64,000 nt of DNA from an uncultured Armatimonadota bacterium (GCA_903899015.1 CAIUHP010000028.1:62001-126000); one strand, 5' to 3'; positions 44,038 to 52,786 are shown, counted from the first letter of the stretch. Notes: a model not told the origin generated them from the letters alone. Numbers and translations: made by a program.

Positions 44038-45251
44038 ACAGTGATTTAGTCGCCGTCCTCGACCTTGGATCTACCAAGGTTACTTGTCTTGCCGCGTCTG
44101 CCGAAGGTAGTGACGGCATGGCCATCCACGCCATTTCCACCGTCCCATGTCGGGGCATGAGAAAGGGGCAGGTTTCCGATCTTGCCGAAGTCTCTCGAGC
44201 CATCGCCCACGTCGTGAAAGCGGTCGAGGAGCAGGTTGGGGAAGAGATTGATGGTGTGGTTGTGGGTGTTTCTGGCGGCCACATTGAAGGGGTGAACTCG
44301 CAAGGACTGAAGCCAATCTTTCCTGCGGGACGAAAGATCACCCATCAAGACGTTCTTGAAGTCATCAACCACAGCCGAGAACTGAACGTGGGGGATGAAC
44401 GAGAGCAGATTCAAGCGTTACCTCGTGAATTTCGGGTGGATGGTCAGCGAAACGTTCAGAGACCCGTTGGAAAGAACGGGGCGAAACTAGAAGTCTTCTC
44501 TTACATCGTTACCGGGCAAACCTCTTCGTTGCAAAACATCGAACGAGCGGTGGCAGAAGCGGGCAAACATGTCGAGCAAATGGTAATTCAACCGCTCGCG
44601 TCCGGCATTGGAGTTTTAACTCCCCAAGAAATGGAACTTGGGGCAGCGGTCATCGATATTGGGGGAAGTACCACCGATGTCGCGATCTTCATTAATGGTT
44701 CCATTGCGTTTAGCATCTCCATCCCGCTGGGTGGCCTTTCGGTGACCAACGATCTCAGTACGCTCCTCAAAACTTCTCCAGAAGAAGCGGAGAAGCTTAA
44801 AGTTCAATCGGGCCATGCAAAAGCATCGATGATTGACGAGAAGGAAAGCATTGAAGTCCAGCAATTAGGGCAGCCAGTGGGTCGACCGATGCAACGCAGG
44901 GTTTTGTGCGAAATCATCGAGAGCCGTATGCGAGAGATTGCCACTTTAGTCGGTAAGGAACTGGAAAATAGCCCCTTTGGAACGGCCCTGCCCGGAGGCA
45001 TTGCCTTGACTGGAGGCGGAGCTGCACTTCCAGGGACCGACATCCTCTTCGGCGAAACACTGAGTCGTTATCGATTCCGAGTTGCAGAGCCGAAGCTAAG
45101 CAAGAAATTCAATCCTCAAGCCGGTCTCGCAACTTCGGTCGGGCTTGCCAGCTTTACCATTCAATGTTTCGATGAACTCTCGCCTGCAAATGGTGTTCAA
45201 CCTTGGAGAGATAAGGTCAAGAGCCTCTTCTCAATGCTTAACACCAAATAG
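44034..45251 (+). CDS. ftsA: Cell division protein FtsA
   Basis: A 405-residue actin-like ATPase that ties FtsZ to the membrane. Motifs: VAVLDLGSTKVTCLAA (phosphate 1), GVSGGHIEGVNSQG (1C domain), AAVIDIGGSTTDVAIFINGS (phosphate 2) and GIALTGGGAALPGTDILFGE (adenosine). The C-terminal end (VQPWRDKVKSLFSMLNTK) is an amphipathic helix fit for membrane targeting. Length is typical (400-420). The usual next gene, ftsZ, is replaced by dtd after two bases. Confidence 0.95.
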   Translation: MNSDLVAVLDLGSTKVTCLAASAEGSDGMAIHAISTVPCRGMRKGQVSDLAEVSRAIAHVVKAVEEQVGEEIDGVVVGVSGGHIEGVNSQGLKPIFPAGRKITHQDVLEVINHSRELNVGDEREQIQALPREFRVDGQRNVQRPVGKNGAKLEVFSYIVTGQTSSLQNIERAVAEAGKHVEQMVIQPLASGIGVLTPQEMELGAAVIDIGGSTTDVAIFINGSIAFSISIPLGGLSVTNDLSTLLKTSPEEAEKLKVQSGHAKASMIDEKESIEVQQLGQPVGRPMQRRVLCEIIESRMREIATLVGKELENSPFGTALPGGIALTGGGAALPGTDILFGETLSRYRFRVAEPKLSKKFNPQAGLATSVGLASFTIQCFDELSPANGVQPWRDKVKSLFSMLNTK

Positions 45252-45253
45252 TT

Positions 45254-45703
45254 ATGCGCGCGATTGTCCAAAGAGTAACTTCCGCTCAAGTCATTGATAA
45301 AGCGGACGGCACTTCCGGTGCCATTGAACATGGTCTGCTTTTGCTTGTCGGTGTTCACCGAAACGACACCGAAGCTCAAGCCAAGAAACTGGCGGAAAAG
45401 ATTGTCAATCTTCGAATCTTCAACGATTCAGAAGGGAAGATGAACCTGTCACTGCTCGATACGTCGGGATCGGATGTGCTTGCAGTTTCAAATTTCACCG
45501 TGTACGGCGACTCGAAAAAGAGTCGTCGCCCCAGCTTTACTGACAGTGCAGGGTTTGAGCAAGGCAAAGTTCACTTTGACCAGTTTGTTGGGTTCTTGAG
45601 AACGTTTGGATTCAAAGTACCAACCGGTGTATTCGGTGCCGATATGGCAGTCACGCTAGTTAACGATGGACCAGTAACGGTTATTGTTGACGTTGACGCC
45701 TAG
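45254..45703 (+). CDS. dtd: D-aminoacyl-tRNA deacylase
   Basis: A 149-residue DTD that hydrolyses D-aminoacyl-tRNA (and Gly-tRNA-Ala). Seen are MRAIVQRVTSAQV, NLRIFNDSEGKMNLSL, the active-site SNFTVYGD (usually SQFTLYGD, so Gln becomes Asn) and NDGPVTVIVDV with the Gly-cisPro pair. It starts two bases after ftsA and so ends the dcw operon, next to genes that make and use D-Ala and D-Glu. Its stop shares the palindrome CTAG with the moaA stop on the other strand. Confidence 0.95.
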   Translation: MRAIVQRVTSAQVIDKADGTSGAIEHGLLLLVGVHRNDTEAQAKKLAEKIVNLRIFNDSEGKMNLSLLDTSGSDVLAVSNFTVYGDSKKSRRPSFTDSAGFEQGKVHFDQFVGFLRTFGFKVPTGVFGADMAVTLVNDGPVTVIVDVDA

Positions 45704-46776
45704 CCGCCGATCTGACTCATTCCTCGACCGACGACTTTCTGGCCGTCCGCTAGATAGTGACGTTCGGGCTTGTGCTCAACGACATGCTTGAACAGGTCTG
45801 CCAAGTCTTGATCCGATCCTCCATTCCGCAGGGTAGTTCGAAGATCGATTTCACCATCAGACATCAAGCAAGGGCGAAGGAATCCGTCTGCAGTGAGCCT
45901 GAGCCGGTTACAGTTGGCACAAAGGTCGCTAGATATTTGGCTGATAAATCCTACCGTTCCTTTGGCTCCAGGTATTCGATAGGTTCGGGCGGGTCCATTA
46001 GTTCGAATTTCAGCCGTTTCCATCGGGCCGTGAACTGCCTCAATTTTCTGTTTGAGCTCTTCAGCGGAAATAAACATGCGACGCATTTCTAAATCACTCA
46101 GCATCGAGCCGTTGCTGGATTGCTTGAGCTGGAGTAAACCAGTGCCTTGATGAGCCGATAAAGGATCGAAACCGATCGTTTCATCCAAGTTCCACCGAAT
46201 AGGCATTACTTCGATGAAGCGAAAGTGAATCTCTTCTTGAATGGTCCAGGCGGCGAAATCGGCGGCTTCGTCGTCGTTCATGCCTTTCATGGCGACGCAA
46301 TTGATCTTGATGGGGTGCAATCCCGCATCTTGAGCGGCTTTGATACCGCTAAGAACACGTGCCAGATCGCCGCGGCGAGCTAAGGCTTTGAATCGCTCCG
46401 GTTTGAGGGTGTCGAGGCTAATATTGATTCGAGTCAAACCTGCCTTTGCCAACGGAGCGGCCAATTCATCAAGAATATAACCGTTGGTTGTCAAACTTAA
46501 GTCTCGAATCTCGGGTAGTGCTGCGACCCCTCTGACTATCTCAACAAGATCTTTGCGTACCAGTGGCTCGCCACCCGTTAGACGAACTTTTGTGATCCCG
46601 GATTCAACTCCGATTCGAACCAGACGGATCAATTCATTGACCGAAAGAAGTTCTTCTTTGGGAGAGACCGGGAACCCCTCTTCCGGCATGCAGTAAACGC
46701 ATCGAAAATTACAGCGATCCGTAATCGAAACGCGCAGGTAATCGATGGTCCGGTTGAATGGGTCAATAAGAGGCAT
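45700..46776 (-). CDS. moaA: GTP 3',8-cyclase MoaA (molybdenum cofactor)
   Basis: A 358-residue radical-SAM enzyme doing the first step of molybdopterin synthesis. The N-terminal cluster is in CNFRCVYCMPEEG (CxxxCxxC). VRLTGGEPLVRKD and LSLTTNGYILDELA follow. The C-terminal second cluster is in CANCNRLRLTADGFLRPCL, and the protein ends in GG, required for activity. A ~15-residue insert (HQGTGLLQLKQSSNGS) is unusual. No other moa gene is nearby. It converges with dtd, with the two stop codons formed by one CTAG. Confidence 0.95.
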   Translation of the reverse strand: MPLIDPFNRTIDYLRVSITDRCNFRCVYCMPEEGFPVSPKEELLSVNELIRLVRIGVESGITKVRLTGGEPLVRKDLVEIVRGVAALPEIRDLSLTTNGYILDELAAPLAKAGLTRINISLDTLKPERFKALARRGDLARVLSGIKAAQDAGLHPIKINCVAMKGMNDDEAADFAAWTIQEEIHFRFIEVMPIRWNLDETIGFDPLSAHQGTGLLQLKQSSNGSMLSDLEMRRMFISAEELKQKIEAVHGPMETAEIRTNGPARTYRIPGAKGTVGFISQISSDLCANCNRLRLTADGFLRPCLMSDGEIDLRTTLRNGGSDQDLADLFKHVVEHKPERHYLADGQKVVGRGMSQIGG

Positions 46777-46896
46777 AGACTTAACTTAACTTTACGAGAA
46801 AATGTGAGAACTAAGTGCTTGAAGCGGCAAAACAGAAACGATAAACCAAGTTGAACGTCACTTTTACAGAGTGTACGCAATGCGAGGGTCTCTTTC

Positions 46897-47520
46897 GTGG
46901 TAGAAAGCACAGTTATGGGATACGATGCGTCTTTGAGTGGACGCATGGAGTTGGATACCGATAGCGCTTTAGTCAAACAGGCGCGAGACGGTGACTACGG
47001 GGCTTTCGAAAAGCTCTTCGATCGTCACCGTGTCTTAGTGTATCGATTTGCCTACCAAATGACCTCCCGTCGAGACGATGCAGAAGATATCGTTCAAGAG
47101 GCATTTGTTCGTGCGTATCAAAATTTACATCGTTATCGAGACGAAGCAAAGTTCACCACTTGGTTGCTCAGGATTGCTACGAATCTCTGTACGGACCAAG
47201 CACGAATGGCTCAGCGAAGATTGGCGTTAGAACAACAAGAGGCTGCGGGAGCTCTTGATTGGATGACCAGTGGAGATACCGAAGACCCTATTCAGAATTT
47301 AGAAGCGAATCGCCGAAAAATAGCCTTAAGAAAGGCATTGAACGCATTGCCTGCGCATCATAGAGCAGTAATCGTATTGAGAGACATCGAAGAAAGGGAA
47401 TACCCTGATATGGCAGCTATATTAGGCTGTACTGTTGGCGGAGCTAAACTCCGTGTACTGCGTGCTCGCCGGGCTCTTAAAGACAGAATTGCCCCTTTGC
47501 TTGGGGAGGACATGAAATGA
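46897..47520 (+). CDS. ECF (RpoE-like) sigma factor
   Basis: A 207-residue sigma-70 family factor with region 2 (about 30-98: ALVKQARDGDYGAFEKLFDR, DDAEDIVQEAFVRAYQNLHR, FTTWLLRIATNLCTDQ) and region 4 (about 145-200: ALNALPAHHRAVIVLRDIEE, EYPDMAAILGCTVGGAKLRV). No regions 1 or 3. GTG at 46897 has GAGGG eight bases upstream; ATG at 46915 is the alternative. Its stop overlaps the next gene as ATGA, the usual sigma/anti-sigma coupling. Typical of extracytoplasmic stress control. Confidence 0.95.
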   Translation: MVESTVMGYDASLSGRMELDTDSALVKQARDGDYGAFEKLFDRHRVLVYRFAYQMTSRRDDAEDIVQEAFVRAYQNLHRYRDEAKFTTWLLRIATNLCTDQARMAQRRLALEQQEAAGALDWMTSGDTEDPIQNLEANRRKIALRKALNALPAHHRAVIVLRDIEEREYPDMAAILGCTVGGAKLRVLRARRALKDRIAPLLGEDMK

Positions 47521-48275
47521 ACGGAAAGTTTGAAGAAAAACTAGCCCAACTTGCATTCGGAGATTTATCCGAGGGTGAAGCGCGTCAGCTAGAGCTAGAG
47601 GCGGATCGAGATCCGGAAGCTCGCCGAGCGCTTATGATGTACAAGGACATGCGCAATAGCCTGCGTGGACTTGCTGAAATCCCTGAGGATCAATTTTCTA
47701 AAGAACGACTTCGAGATGCAATTCTTACTCAAGGTCTGAAGCCTGCTCCCACCCGACCGATTTCTAATCGAACTTGGCTATGGATGCCAGTAGCCGCATG
47801 TGCGCTCGGGTTCGGCTTTGTGATGATGCGACACTCATTCGAAAAGGGCCGATTAAACCCTGAGATCGTGATGGGGCCATCGGTGACCAAGACGACCAAG
47901 CTTCTTGGCATCTCGCCTAGTATCCGAGTCGCGGTCAACAATACAACTAACGATTCTCGAATGGTACATGCGACAGTTGCTTCCGTGAAGCATGGCCCTT
48001 CATCGGGTCGACACCGTTCGCATCGTCATTCGATCGATAGTGAATCAACGCCGGATTTAAGTGCAAGTTGGCCAGAGTTGACCTATGAAGGTTTCGATCC
48101 CGGAATAACGCATGGACCTGCAGTTACGGCAGCATCGCTTCCGCAGCCGACAACGGTGGCTTCAACTGCCGATAATGGACCGATTGTTTTCATTGACCAG
48201 GATAAAGACGCCTTGACCGGTGCACAACACGCCACGGAGGTTGGCAGCGCAAGCAATGTTCTTGTTGGCGGCTAA
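47517..48275 (+). CDS. Putative anti-sigma factor, single-pass membrane protein
   Basis: A 252-residue protein with an N-terminal cytoplasmic helical segment (FEEKLAQLAFGDLSEGEARQ ... SLRGLAEIPEDQF), one membrane helix (about 86-103, WLWMPVAACALGFGFVMM) and a ~145-residue external Thr/Ser-rich tail. There is no HxxxCxxC zinc motif, so it would be a zinc-free anti-sigma. The call rests on ATGA coupling to the ECF sigma gene and topology. The following HtrA-like gene starts inside its end. Confidence 0.75.
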   Translation: MNGKFEEKLAQLAFGDLSEGEARQLELEADRDPEARRALMMYKDMRNSLRGLAEIPEDQFSKERLRDAILTQGLKPAPTRPISNRTWLWMPVAACALGFGFVMMRHSFEKGRLNPEIVMGPSVTKTTKLLGISPSIRVAVNNTTNDSRMVHATVASVKHGPSSGRHRSHRHSIDSESTPDLSASWPELTYEGFDPGITHGPAVTAASLPQPTTVASTADNGPIVFIDQDKDALTGAQHATEVGSASNVLVGG

Positions 48276-49305
48276 ATTAGCGTTTGCGATGATGGGAGGC
48301 GAGGCGCAAGCCGATCGCCTAACCGATCACGAAAAAACGGTATGGAATCAGTACCGTTCAGCGATCGTGACATTGTACGAGCAGGGTCATCCTTCCGGTG
48401 TAGCGGCACTCATCGACGACAGCGGATATTTCGTCACCCACAATAGCAGTGTGTCGTCGGCTTCGATCACAGGGAAGTCTTCGAATGGTAAGGAACTGAC
48501 TTTCTCGGTTATCGATCGTGACCGCGCAACTCAACTTGTCCTGTTGAAGACAACCGGCTGGGTGGCGGGCACCGCACGCCCTTTCAGAATTCCTACTGAC
48601 AATGAGGCCGATGGAGGAGGATTGCTGGCCGTTCTGCCCACTGGGCCGATTCGAGCCTCTTACATGTCACGTCATCGATTCGGGTTGCTGAAGACTTCTC
48701 GCAGACTCGTGACGCTCACTGAGATCCGCTTTGAAGCCTCGCCGCAACTGGTGGGTGGCGCTCTGATCCTGTGCGAGAATGGTGAATTTATCGGAGCGCT
48801 GAATGCAACGCTTGATCGACCAGAAACCCTCGATAATCAGGGTCAAAACAGCCAAGGTGGGCAAACGCTCAACAATACAACTCCTATCATTAGTGGGCCG
48901 GGAGTGCAGGTTGGGCCGCAAAACCAGATGCGGCAGTTCTCGAACCAGGGACCTGCTGAAATGACGGTGGCCTATACGGTGGGGCCGGAAGTTGTCCAGC
49001 ACACCCTCCAAGGCTTCTTGTCTCCGAGCCATGAGGCTGAGTACGCATCGTTAGGCATTTTTTGCACCGACGCAATCGGCGGCGGGGCGCAAATTCAAAA
49101 GGTAACTCCTGGGTCCCCCGCAGCTAAGTCCAAGCTCCAGCCGGGCGATATTCTGATGAATATCAACTATCACGAAATTCCAGATCAAGTTGCCTTCGCG
49201 ACCGTAATGCTACAACAGGCCGTTGGGAAAAAGATCACCCTTGTTATCAAAAGGGGCCGATCAACCGTGTGGGTCGACATCGTTCCTGCCAAGGCAACCA
49301 ACTAG
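48220..49305 (+). CDS. HtrA-like protein with inactive protease domain plus PDZ
   Basis: A 361-residue exported protein (signal peptide up to about residue 32, EAQA-DRL). Residues ~40-190 follow the trypsin-like HtrA fold: SAIVTLYEQGHPSGVAALID, GYFVTHNSSVSS (69-80), RATQLVLLKTTGW, VGGALILCENGEFIGALN. However the catalytic triad positions read Ser76 (for His), Gln105 (for Asp) and Val178 (for Ser of GNSGG). A Gln/Asn-rich linker precedes a normal PDZ domain (~275-358: IQKVTPGSPAAKSKLQPGDI). It is likely a non-proteolytic binding or sensing protein for the sigma/anti-sigma pair it overlaps. Start GTG 48220 or ATG 48256. Confidence 0.82.
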   Translation: MHNTPRRLAAQAMFLLAAKLAFAMMGGEAQADRLTDHEKTVWNQYRSAIVTLYEQGHPSGVAALIDDSGYFVTHNSSVSSASITGKSSNGKELTFSVIDRDRATQLVLLKTTGWVAGTARPFRIPTDNEADGGGLLAVLPTGPIRASYMSRHRFGLLKTSRRLVTLTEIRFEASPQLVGGALILCENGEFIGALNATLDRPETLDNQGQNSQGGQTLNNTTPIISGPGVQVGPQNQMRQFSNQGPAEMTVAYTVGPEVVQHTLQGFLSPSHEAEYASLGIFCTDAIGGGAQIQKVTPGSPAAKSKLQPGDILMNINYHEIPDQVAFATVMLQQAVGKKITLVIKRGRSTVWVDIVPAKATN

Positions 49306-49311
49306 GTTCCT

Positions 49312-51042
49312 TTAGGCAGGAATCGAATAGTCCTTAACCTGCCAATTGAGCGATCGGGTACCTCGCCACTCGTTGACGTTGGCTTGGAATAAGAAGTCCC
49401 CTTCTGCTCCCGAACCAGTTTCCGTTAGCCTTTCGCCAATTCCAAATGCGATTCCGGCGGCAGATTTTCCGCTCTCCGATTGAAGCATCAATCGTACGTG
49501 CTGAGGGTTCTTGGTCGGTTGAATTTGGGCGATCTTGACGTTCCTAGATACAAATAGTGGCTCTGGGTTGGCAAAGCCAAATGGTTCCATCTTAGAAAGT
49601 GCCTCTGCTGCTTGAAGTGTCACTTCGTCGGGATTGACTTCCATGTCCACTTTGATCGATGGAATGAAGTCTTCCGGAGTGAGGAACTTTGCCGCGTAAC
49701 TATCGAGGGCATCAATTGCCCGGTCGAGATCTTCGACCTTCAGCGAGCATCCTGCCGCCATTGCGTGCCCACCGCCGGTCATCAGGTCGGGATGAGCCCT
49801 TATAGCATCTGCGAGGTGGAAGCCCGGAATCGTCCTTGCAGAGCCCTTACAGAGGCCGGTGCGAGAATCGATCGTCATCACAAAAGTTGGCCGATAGAAT
49901 TGCTCCACAAGTCGACCTGCCACGATACCGACAATCCCCGAGTGCCAGCCTTCGTGGGCAACCATGATGACGTTTCGGTTTTGATAGCCTTTTGACAAAA
50001 CCATTTCGACCGCTTCGTCGGAAATGCGTTGCTGTTCACTTTTGCGTTCAACGTTAACGGCTTCAATTTCTTTTGCCAGTTCCTCAGCTTTGACGATGTC
50101 GTTTTCGAGGAGCAATCTCAGAGCCATTGCGGCATCGCTAATACGTCCCGCCGCATTGAGCCTTGGGCCGAGCTGAAATCCAACGTGAGACGACCGCAAT
50201 GGTTTGCCTGGTTCAAGGGTGATGTTGGCCGCTTGAATGAGGGCTCGAATTCCAGCCTTCTTGGTTTCTGCGAGCCGTTGAAGCCCGAACTTGGCGATGA
50301 TTCGATTTTCGCCAATAAGCGGCATGACGTCGGCAATTGTTCCAAGCGCGGCTAAGTCGAGAAATCCTCGATAGTAGTTTTGAGGATCGTGCCCGAGTTC
50401 GCGAGTCAACCCATCACAAAGTTTGAAGACGACGCCTGCACCACTTAACTCCGCAAAGGGGTAGACCGAATCTGGTCGATGGGGATTGACGATGGCCTGG
50501 GCGTTTGGGAGGTCTCCTGCTACCGTGTGGTGATCAGTAACCACGACAACCATTCCTGCCTCACGGGCGAGTTCAACTTGCTCGTGAGCGCTGATGCCAC
50601 AGTCGCAAGTCAAGAAGAGTTTTGCACCCGCTTCCTTGGCTGCTTCGACCGCGCTTTTGTGAATTCCGTAGCCCTCCTTCATTCGGTGGGGAACATGGGT
50701 GTGAACTTTGCAGCCAATAGCAGACAAAAATCTTTGGAGAATGGCCGCGCTTGTAATGCCGTCCACGTCGTAGTCGCCATGGACATAGATCAGCTCTCCT
50801 CGCTCTTTAGCGCCTAGAATCGCGTCTCGGGCGGCATTGTAGTCGGGCAGCAGGTTCGCAGGGTGAAGCTGATCGAGCGATGGATTCAGAAATGCGTGAG
50901 CGTCTTCGGCAGTGACGTAGCCGCGCTGCGCGAGGACCGCAGCCACGAGAGAGGGGATACCGAGTTCTCGCTGAAGGAGTGCTTCCGCGTCCGCATTTCG
51001 CGAAGAGACGAGCCATCTAGAACCAGCAGAAAGAAGGGCCAT
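49312..51042 (-). CDS. recJ: Single-stranded-DNA exonuclease RecJ
   Basis: A 576-residue 5'-3' ssDNA exonuclease used in recombination and mismatch repair. DHH domain: VHGDYDVDGITSAAILQRFL, FLTCDCGISAHEQV, VVVTDHHTVAGDLP, SGAGVVFKLC. DHHA1 domain: VAHEGWHSGIVGIVAGRLVE and MTGGGHAMAAGCSL. The C-terminal OB fold is present (KIAQIQPTKNPQHVRLMLQS). All Asp/His metal ligands are retained; length is typical. It is transcribed away from nusG, behind a terminator. Confidence 0.95.
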   Translation of the reverse strand: MALLSAGSRWLVSSRNADAEALLQRELGIPSLVAAVLAQRGYVTAEDAHAFLNPSLDQLHPANLLPDYNAARDAILGAKERGELIYVHGDYDVDGITSAAILQRFLSAIGCKVHTHVPHRMKEGYGIHKSAVEAAKEAGAKLFLTCDCGISAHEQVELAREAGMVVVVTDHHTVAGDLPNAQAIVNPHRPDSVYPFAELSGAGVVFKLCDGLTRELGHDPQNYYRGFLDLAALGTIADVMPLIGENRIIAKFGLQRLAETKKAGIRALIQAANITLEPGKPLRSSHVGFQLGPRLNAAGRISDAAMALRLLLENDIVKAEELAKEIEAVNVERKSEQQRISDEAVEMVLSKGYQNRNVIMVAHEGWHSGIVGIVAGRLVEQFYRPTFVMTIDSRTGLCKGSARTIPGFHLADAIRAHPDLMTGGGHAMAAGCSLKVEDLDRAIDALDSYAAKFLTPEDFIPSIKVDMEVNPDEVTLQAAEALSKMEPFGFANPEPLFVSRNVKIAQIQPTKNPQHVRLMLQSESGKSAAGIAFGIGERLTETGSGAEGDFLFQANVNEWRGTRSLNWQVKDYSIPA

Positions 51043-51130
51043 AAATTGTTTGATCCGGTCGAACCGCCTATCAGGAGAAATTTGCGGTTCAGCCCTTATC
51101 TAGACGTATCGGTGGAAGATGAAGGCTTCA

Positions 51131-51160
51131 AAAATAAAAAGAGGGAGAGTGATCTCCCTC
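51131..51160 (-). terminator. Intrinsic terminator after nusG
   Basis: An 8-bp stem (GAGGGAGA at 51141-51148 with TCTCCCTC at 51153-51160) with a GTGA loop is followed on the minus strand by TTTTTATTTT. Ends the secE-nusG transcript 22 bases past the nusG stop. Confidence 0.9.
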
Positions 51161-51181
51161 GAGTGGTTGCGAAAAAGCCAA

Positions 51182-51709
51182 TTAAAGCTTTTCGACTTGG
51201 CTGAAATCGAGCTCGACGGGGGTGTCGCGTCCGAAGATGTTGATAAGGACCTTGAGCTTTTCCTTCTCTGGGCTGACCTCTTCGATCTTTCCGCTGAAAT
51301 CGCTGAAGGGACCTTCCACGACTCGAATGGCATCTCCCTTGGTCCAAGAAACCTTGGGAGCTTCTTTACTCGCTTCCAGGTTGGTCATGATGCGGCTTAC
51401 TTCGTATTCTTCCAGAGGAACCGGCTTATTGCCGCTCTGAACGAATCCGGTGATGCCGCTTGTGGACTTGACTAGCTTGTAAGTTTCGTCTGTTAGAGAC
51501 ATTTGGACGAGAATGTAACCAGGGAAGACCTTCTTGTCCCGCAGATATCGCTTACCATTTCTAGTTTGCAACTCTTGTTCGGTTGGGATAAGGATTTGAA
51601 AGATATCAAGATCCCAGACGCCTTCGACGATCGCTCGTCGAGTCAGAACGTCTTTAACCTTATTTTCGTGTCCAGCAATGGTGTGGACTGCATACCAGGC
51701 TTTTGGCAT
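51182..51709 (-). CDS. nusG: Transcription elongation/termination factor NusG
   Basis: A 175-residue NusG: an NGN domain ([53 protein letters not shown]) and a KOW domain (about 125-175: [40 protein letters not shown]). It binds RNA polymerase and can recruit Rho or ribosomal S10. Its ATG is one base after the secE stop. The usual followers rplK and rplA are missing; a terminator and recJ come next. Confidence 0.96.
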   Translation of the reverse strand: MPKAWYAVHTIAGHENKVKDVLTRRAIVEGVWDLDIFQILIPTEQELQTRNGKRYLRDKKVFPGYILVQMSLTDETYKLVKSTSGITGFVQSGNKPVPLEEYEVSRIMTNLEASKEAPKVSWTKGDAIRVVEGPFSDFSGKIEEVSPEKEKLKVLINIFGRDTPVELDFSQVEKL

Positions 51710-51710
51710 C

Positions 51711-51965
51711 TTAAAGCTTTCCCTTAGTTAGCAAGTTTACGACGTTATCGAATAGAAAACTCATGGAAGTGAAAAGAACCACCAGCCCAGCGCAAACTGA
51801 CAAAACGACAAATGTCAGTCGGTTAGTTTCTGCACGAGTGGGCCAGCTAACCTTCTTCATCTCGCGTTGAACCTCGCTGAAGAAGCCTTTCATGCCTCTT
51901 TTCGACTTAGGTATAGGGAGAGAACCGCGGCCTTTACTAGGCTCGTCTTGATTTGTATTAGACAT
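51711..51965 (-). CDS. secE: Preprotein translocase subunit SecE
   Basis: An 84-residue single-span SecE: FFSEVQREMKKVSWPTRAET is the conserved cytoplasmic helix, followed by one membrane helix (LTFVVLSVCAGLVVLFTSM). It clamps SecY in the translocon. The start is placed at the ATG at 51965; 51980 is also possible (adding MALTS), and no ribosome site is clear. It pairs with nusG as in nearly all bacteria. No tRNA-Trp gene precedes it here. Confidence 0.92.
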   Translation of the reverse strand: MSNTNQDEPSKGRGSLPIPKSKRGMKGFFSEVQREMKKVSWPTRAETNRLTFVVLSVCAGLVVLFTSMSFLFDNVVNLLTKGKL

Positions 51966-52195
51966 CGATGTTAGTGCCATTGACGTAGGAGTCCGTGCGT
52001 TTAATGCAAGGGGATGCAATATCATACCGCGCAACGAGCCTAAGGTTGCGTTTTCGGATCGGTTGATTGTCAACTTTCGGTCTTGTCCGCAGGTGGTTCT
52101 TAAGAGAATTCTTGCCCATTTTGAGATTTCCGGTTACAGTAGATCAATCTTTGCTGTCAGTTGGATGGCAAGTGTTGTCCCGAACGCTTAAAAAT

Positions 52196-52786
52196 ATGGG
52201 TACCTCAGGACCTTACAGTGAACTCGAATATCTCATCCTTGCGATGGTTGGTGAAGGCATCAACTCTGGTTATGCCATGCGCAAAGAGATGAACAAAATG
52301 CGTGGTGGTCGGTGGAGCGCAGAAAGTGGCTCTGTTTATCGCGTACTTCGTCGACTCGAAAATGACAATTTGCTTTGTGAAGCTCGCAAAGTAGGAGTTC
52401 CTAATCGAGAAAGAACTGAATATGACCTTTCCAAGGAAGGGGACGCTCTCCTCCAGAGCTGGCTAACTTTTCCTCCCGATCGGGGAGAAATGGCATTTCT
52501 AGTTGATCCTCTGCGTACTCGAAGCTATTTCTTACACCGACTAAAGCCGAATGAGCGAGTTCGAGTGGTGAAGTCTTGGTTGGTCGAAAGCAAACAATTC
52601 TTAGCCGACCTGCAGCGTGACATCGATGCGGGAGTCACTCCCGACCCGATCCGCAATGTTGCCTACCAAAATCTGATGTATCTGGCCCAGGCACGACATG
52701 AGTGGCTCAAGCGTATGCTGAGTCAGGTCAAGTCTGTTTCCGGAGTGGCTCCCCTGGCATCAGTTTCATCAGACACAGAAGAATAA
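52196..52786 (+). CDS. PadR-family transcriptional regulator
   Basis: A 196-residue regulator. The N-terminal winged helix is SELEYLILAMVGEGINSGYA, SVYRVLRRLENDNLLC, RERTEYDLSKEGDALLQSWL. The C-terminal dimerisation helices (about 105-185) resemble the Vir_C type, FLVDPLRTRSYFLHRLKPNE. The ATG at 52196 gives the normal PadR start; a longer frame to 52067 is unlikely. PadR proteins usually repress neighbouring efflux or stress genes, but none is adjacent. It converges with greA through a shared terminator. Confidence 0.92.
   Translation: MGTSGPYSELEYLILAMVGEGINSGYAMRKEMNKMRGGRWSAESGSVYRVLRRLENDNLLCEARKVGVPNRERTEYDLSKEGDALLQSWLTFPPDRGEMAFLVDPLRTRSYFLHRLKPNERVRVVKSWLVESKQFLADLQRDIDAGVTPDPIRNVAYQNLMYLAQARHEWLKRMLSQVKSVSGVAPLASVSSDTEE

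Noticed and set aside
47517-49305. Frameshift between anti-sigma and HtrA-like genes
   Set aside because: The 56-base overlap is long, but each product is complete in itself: the first ends with a normal tail and the second begins with a signal peptide.
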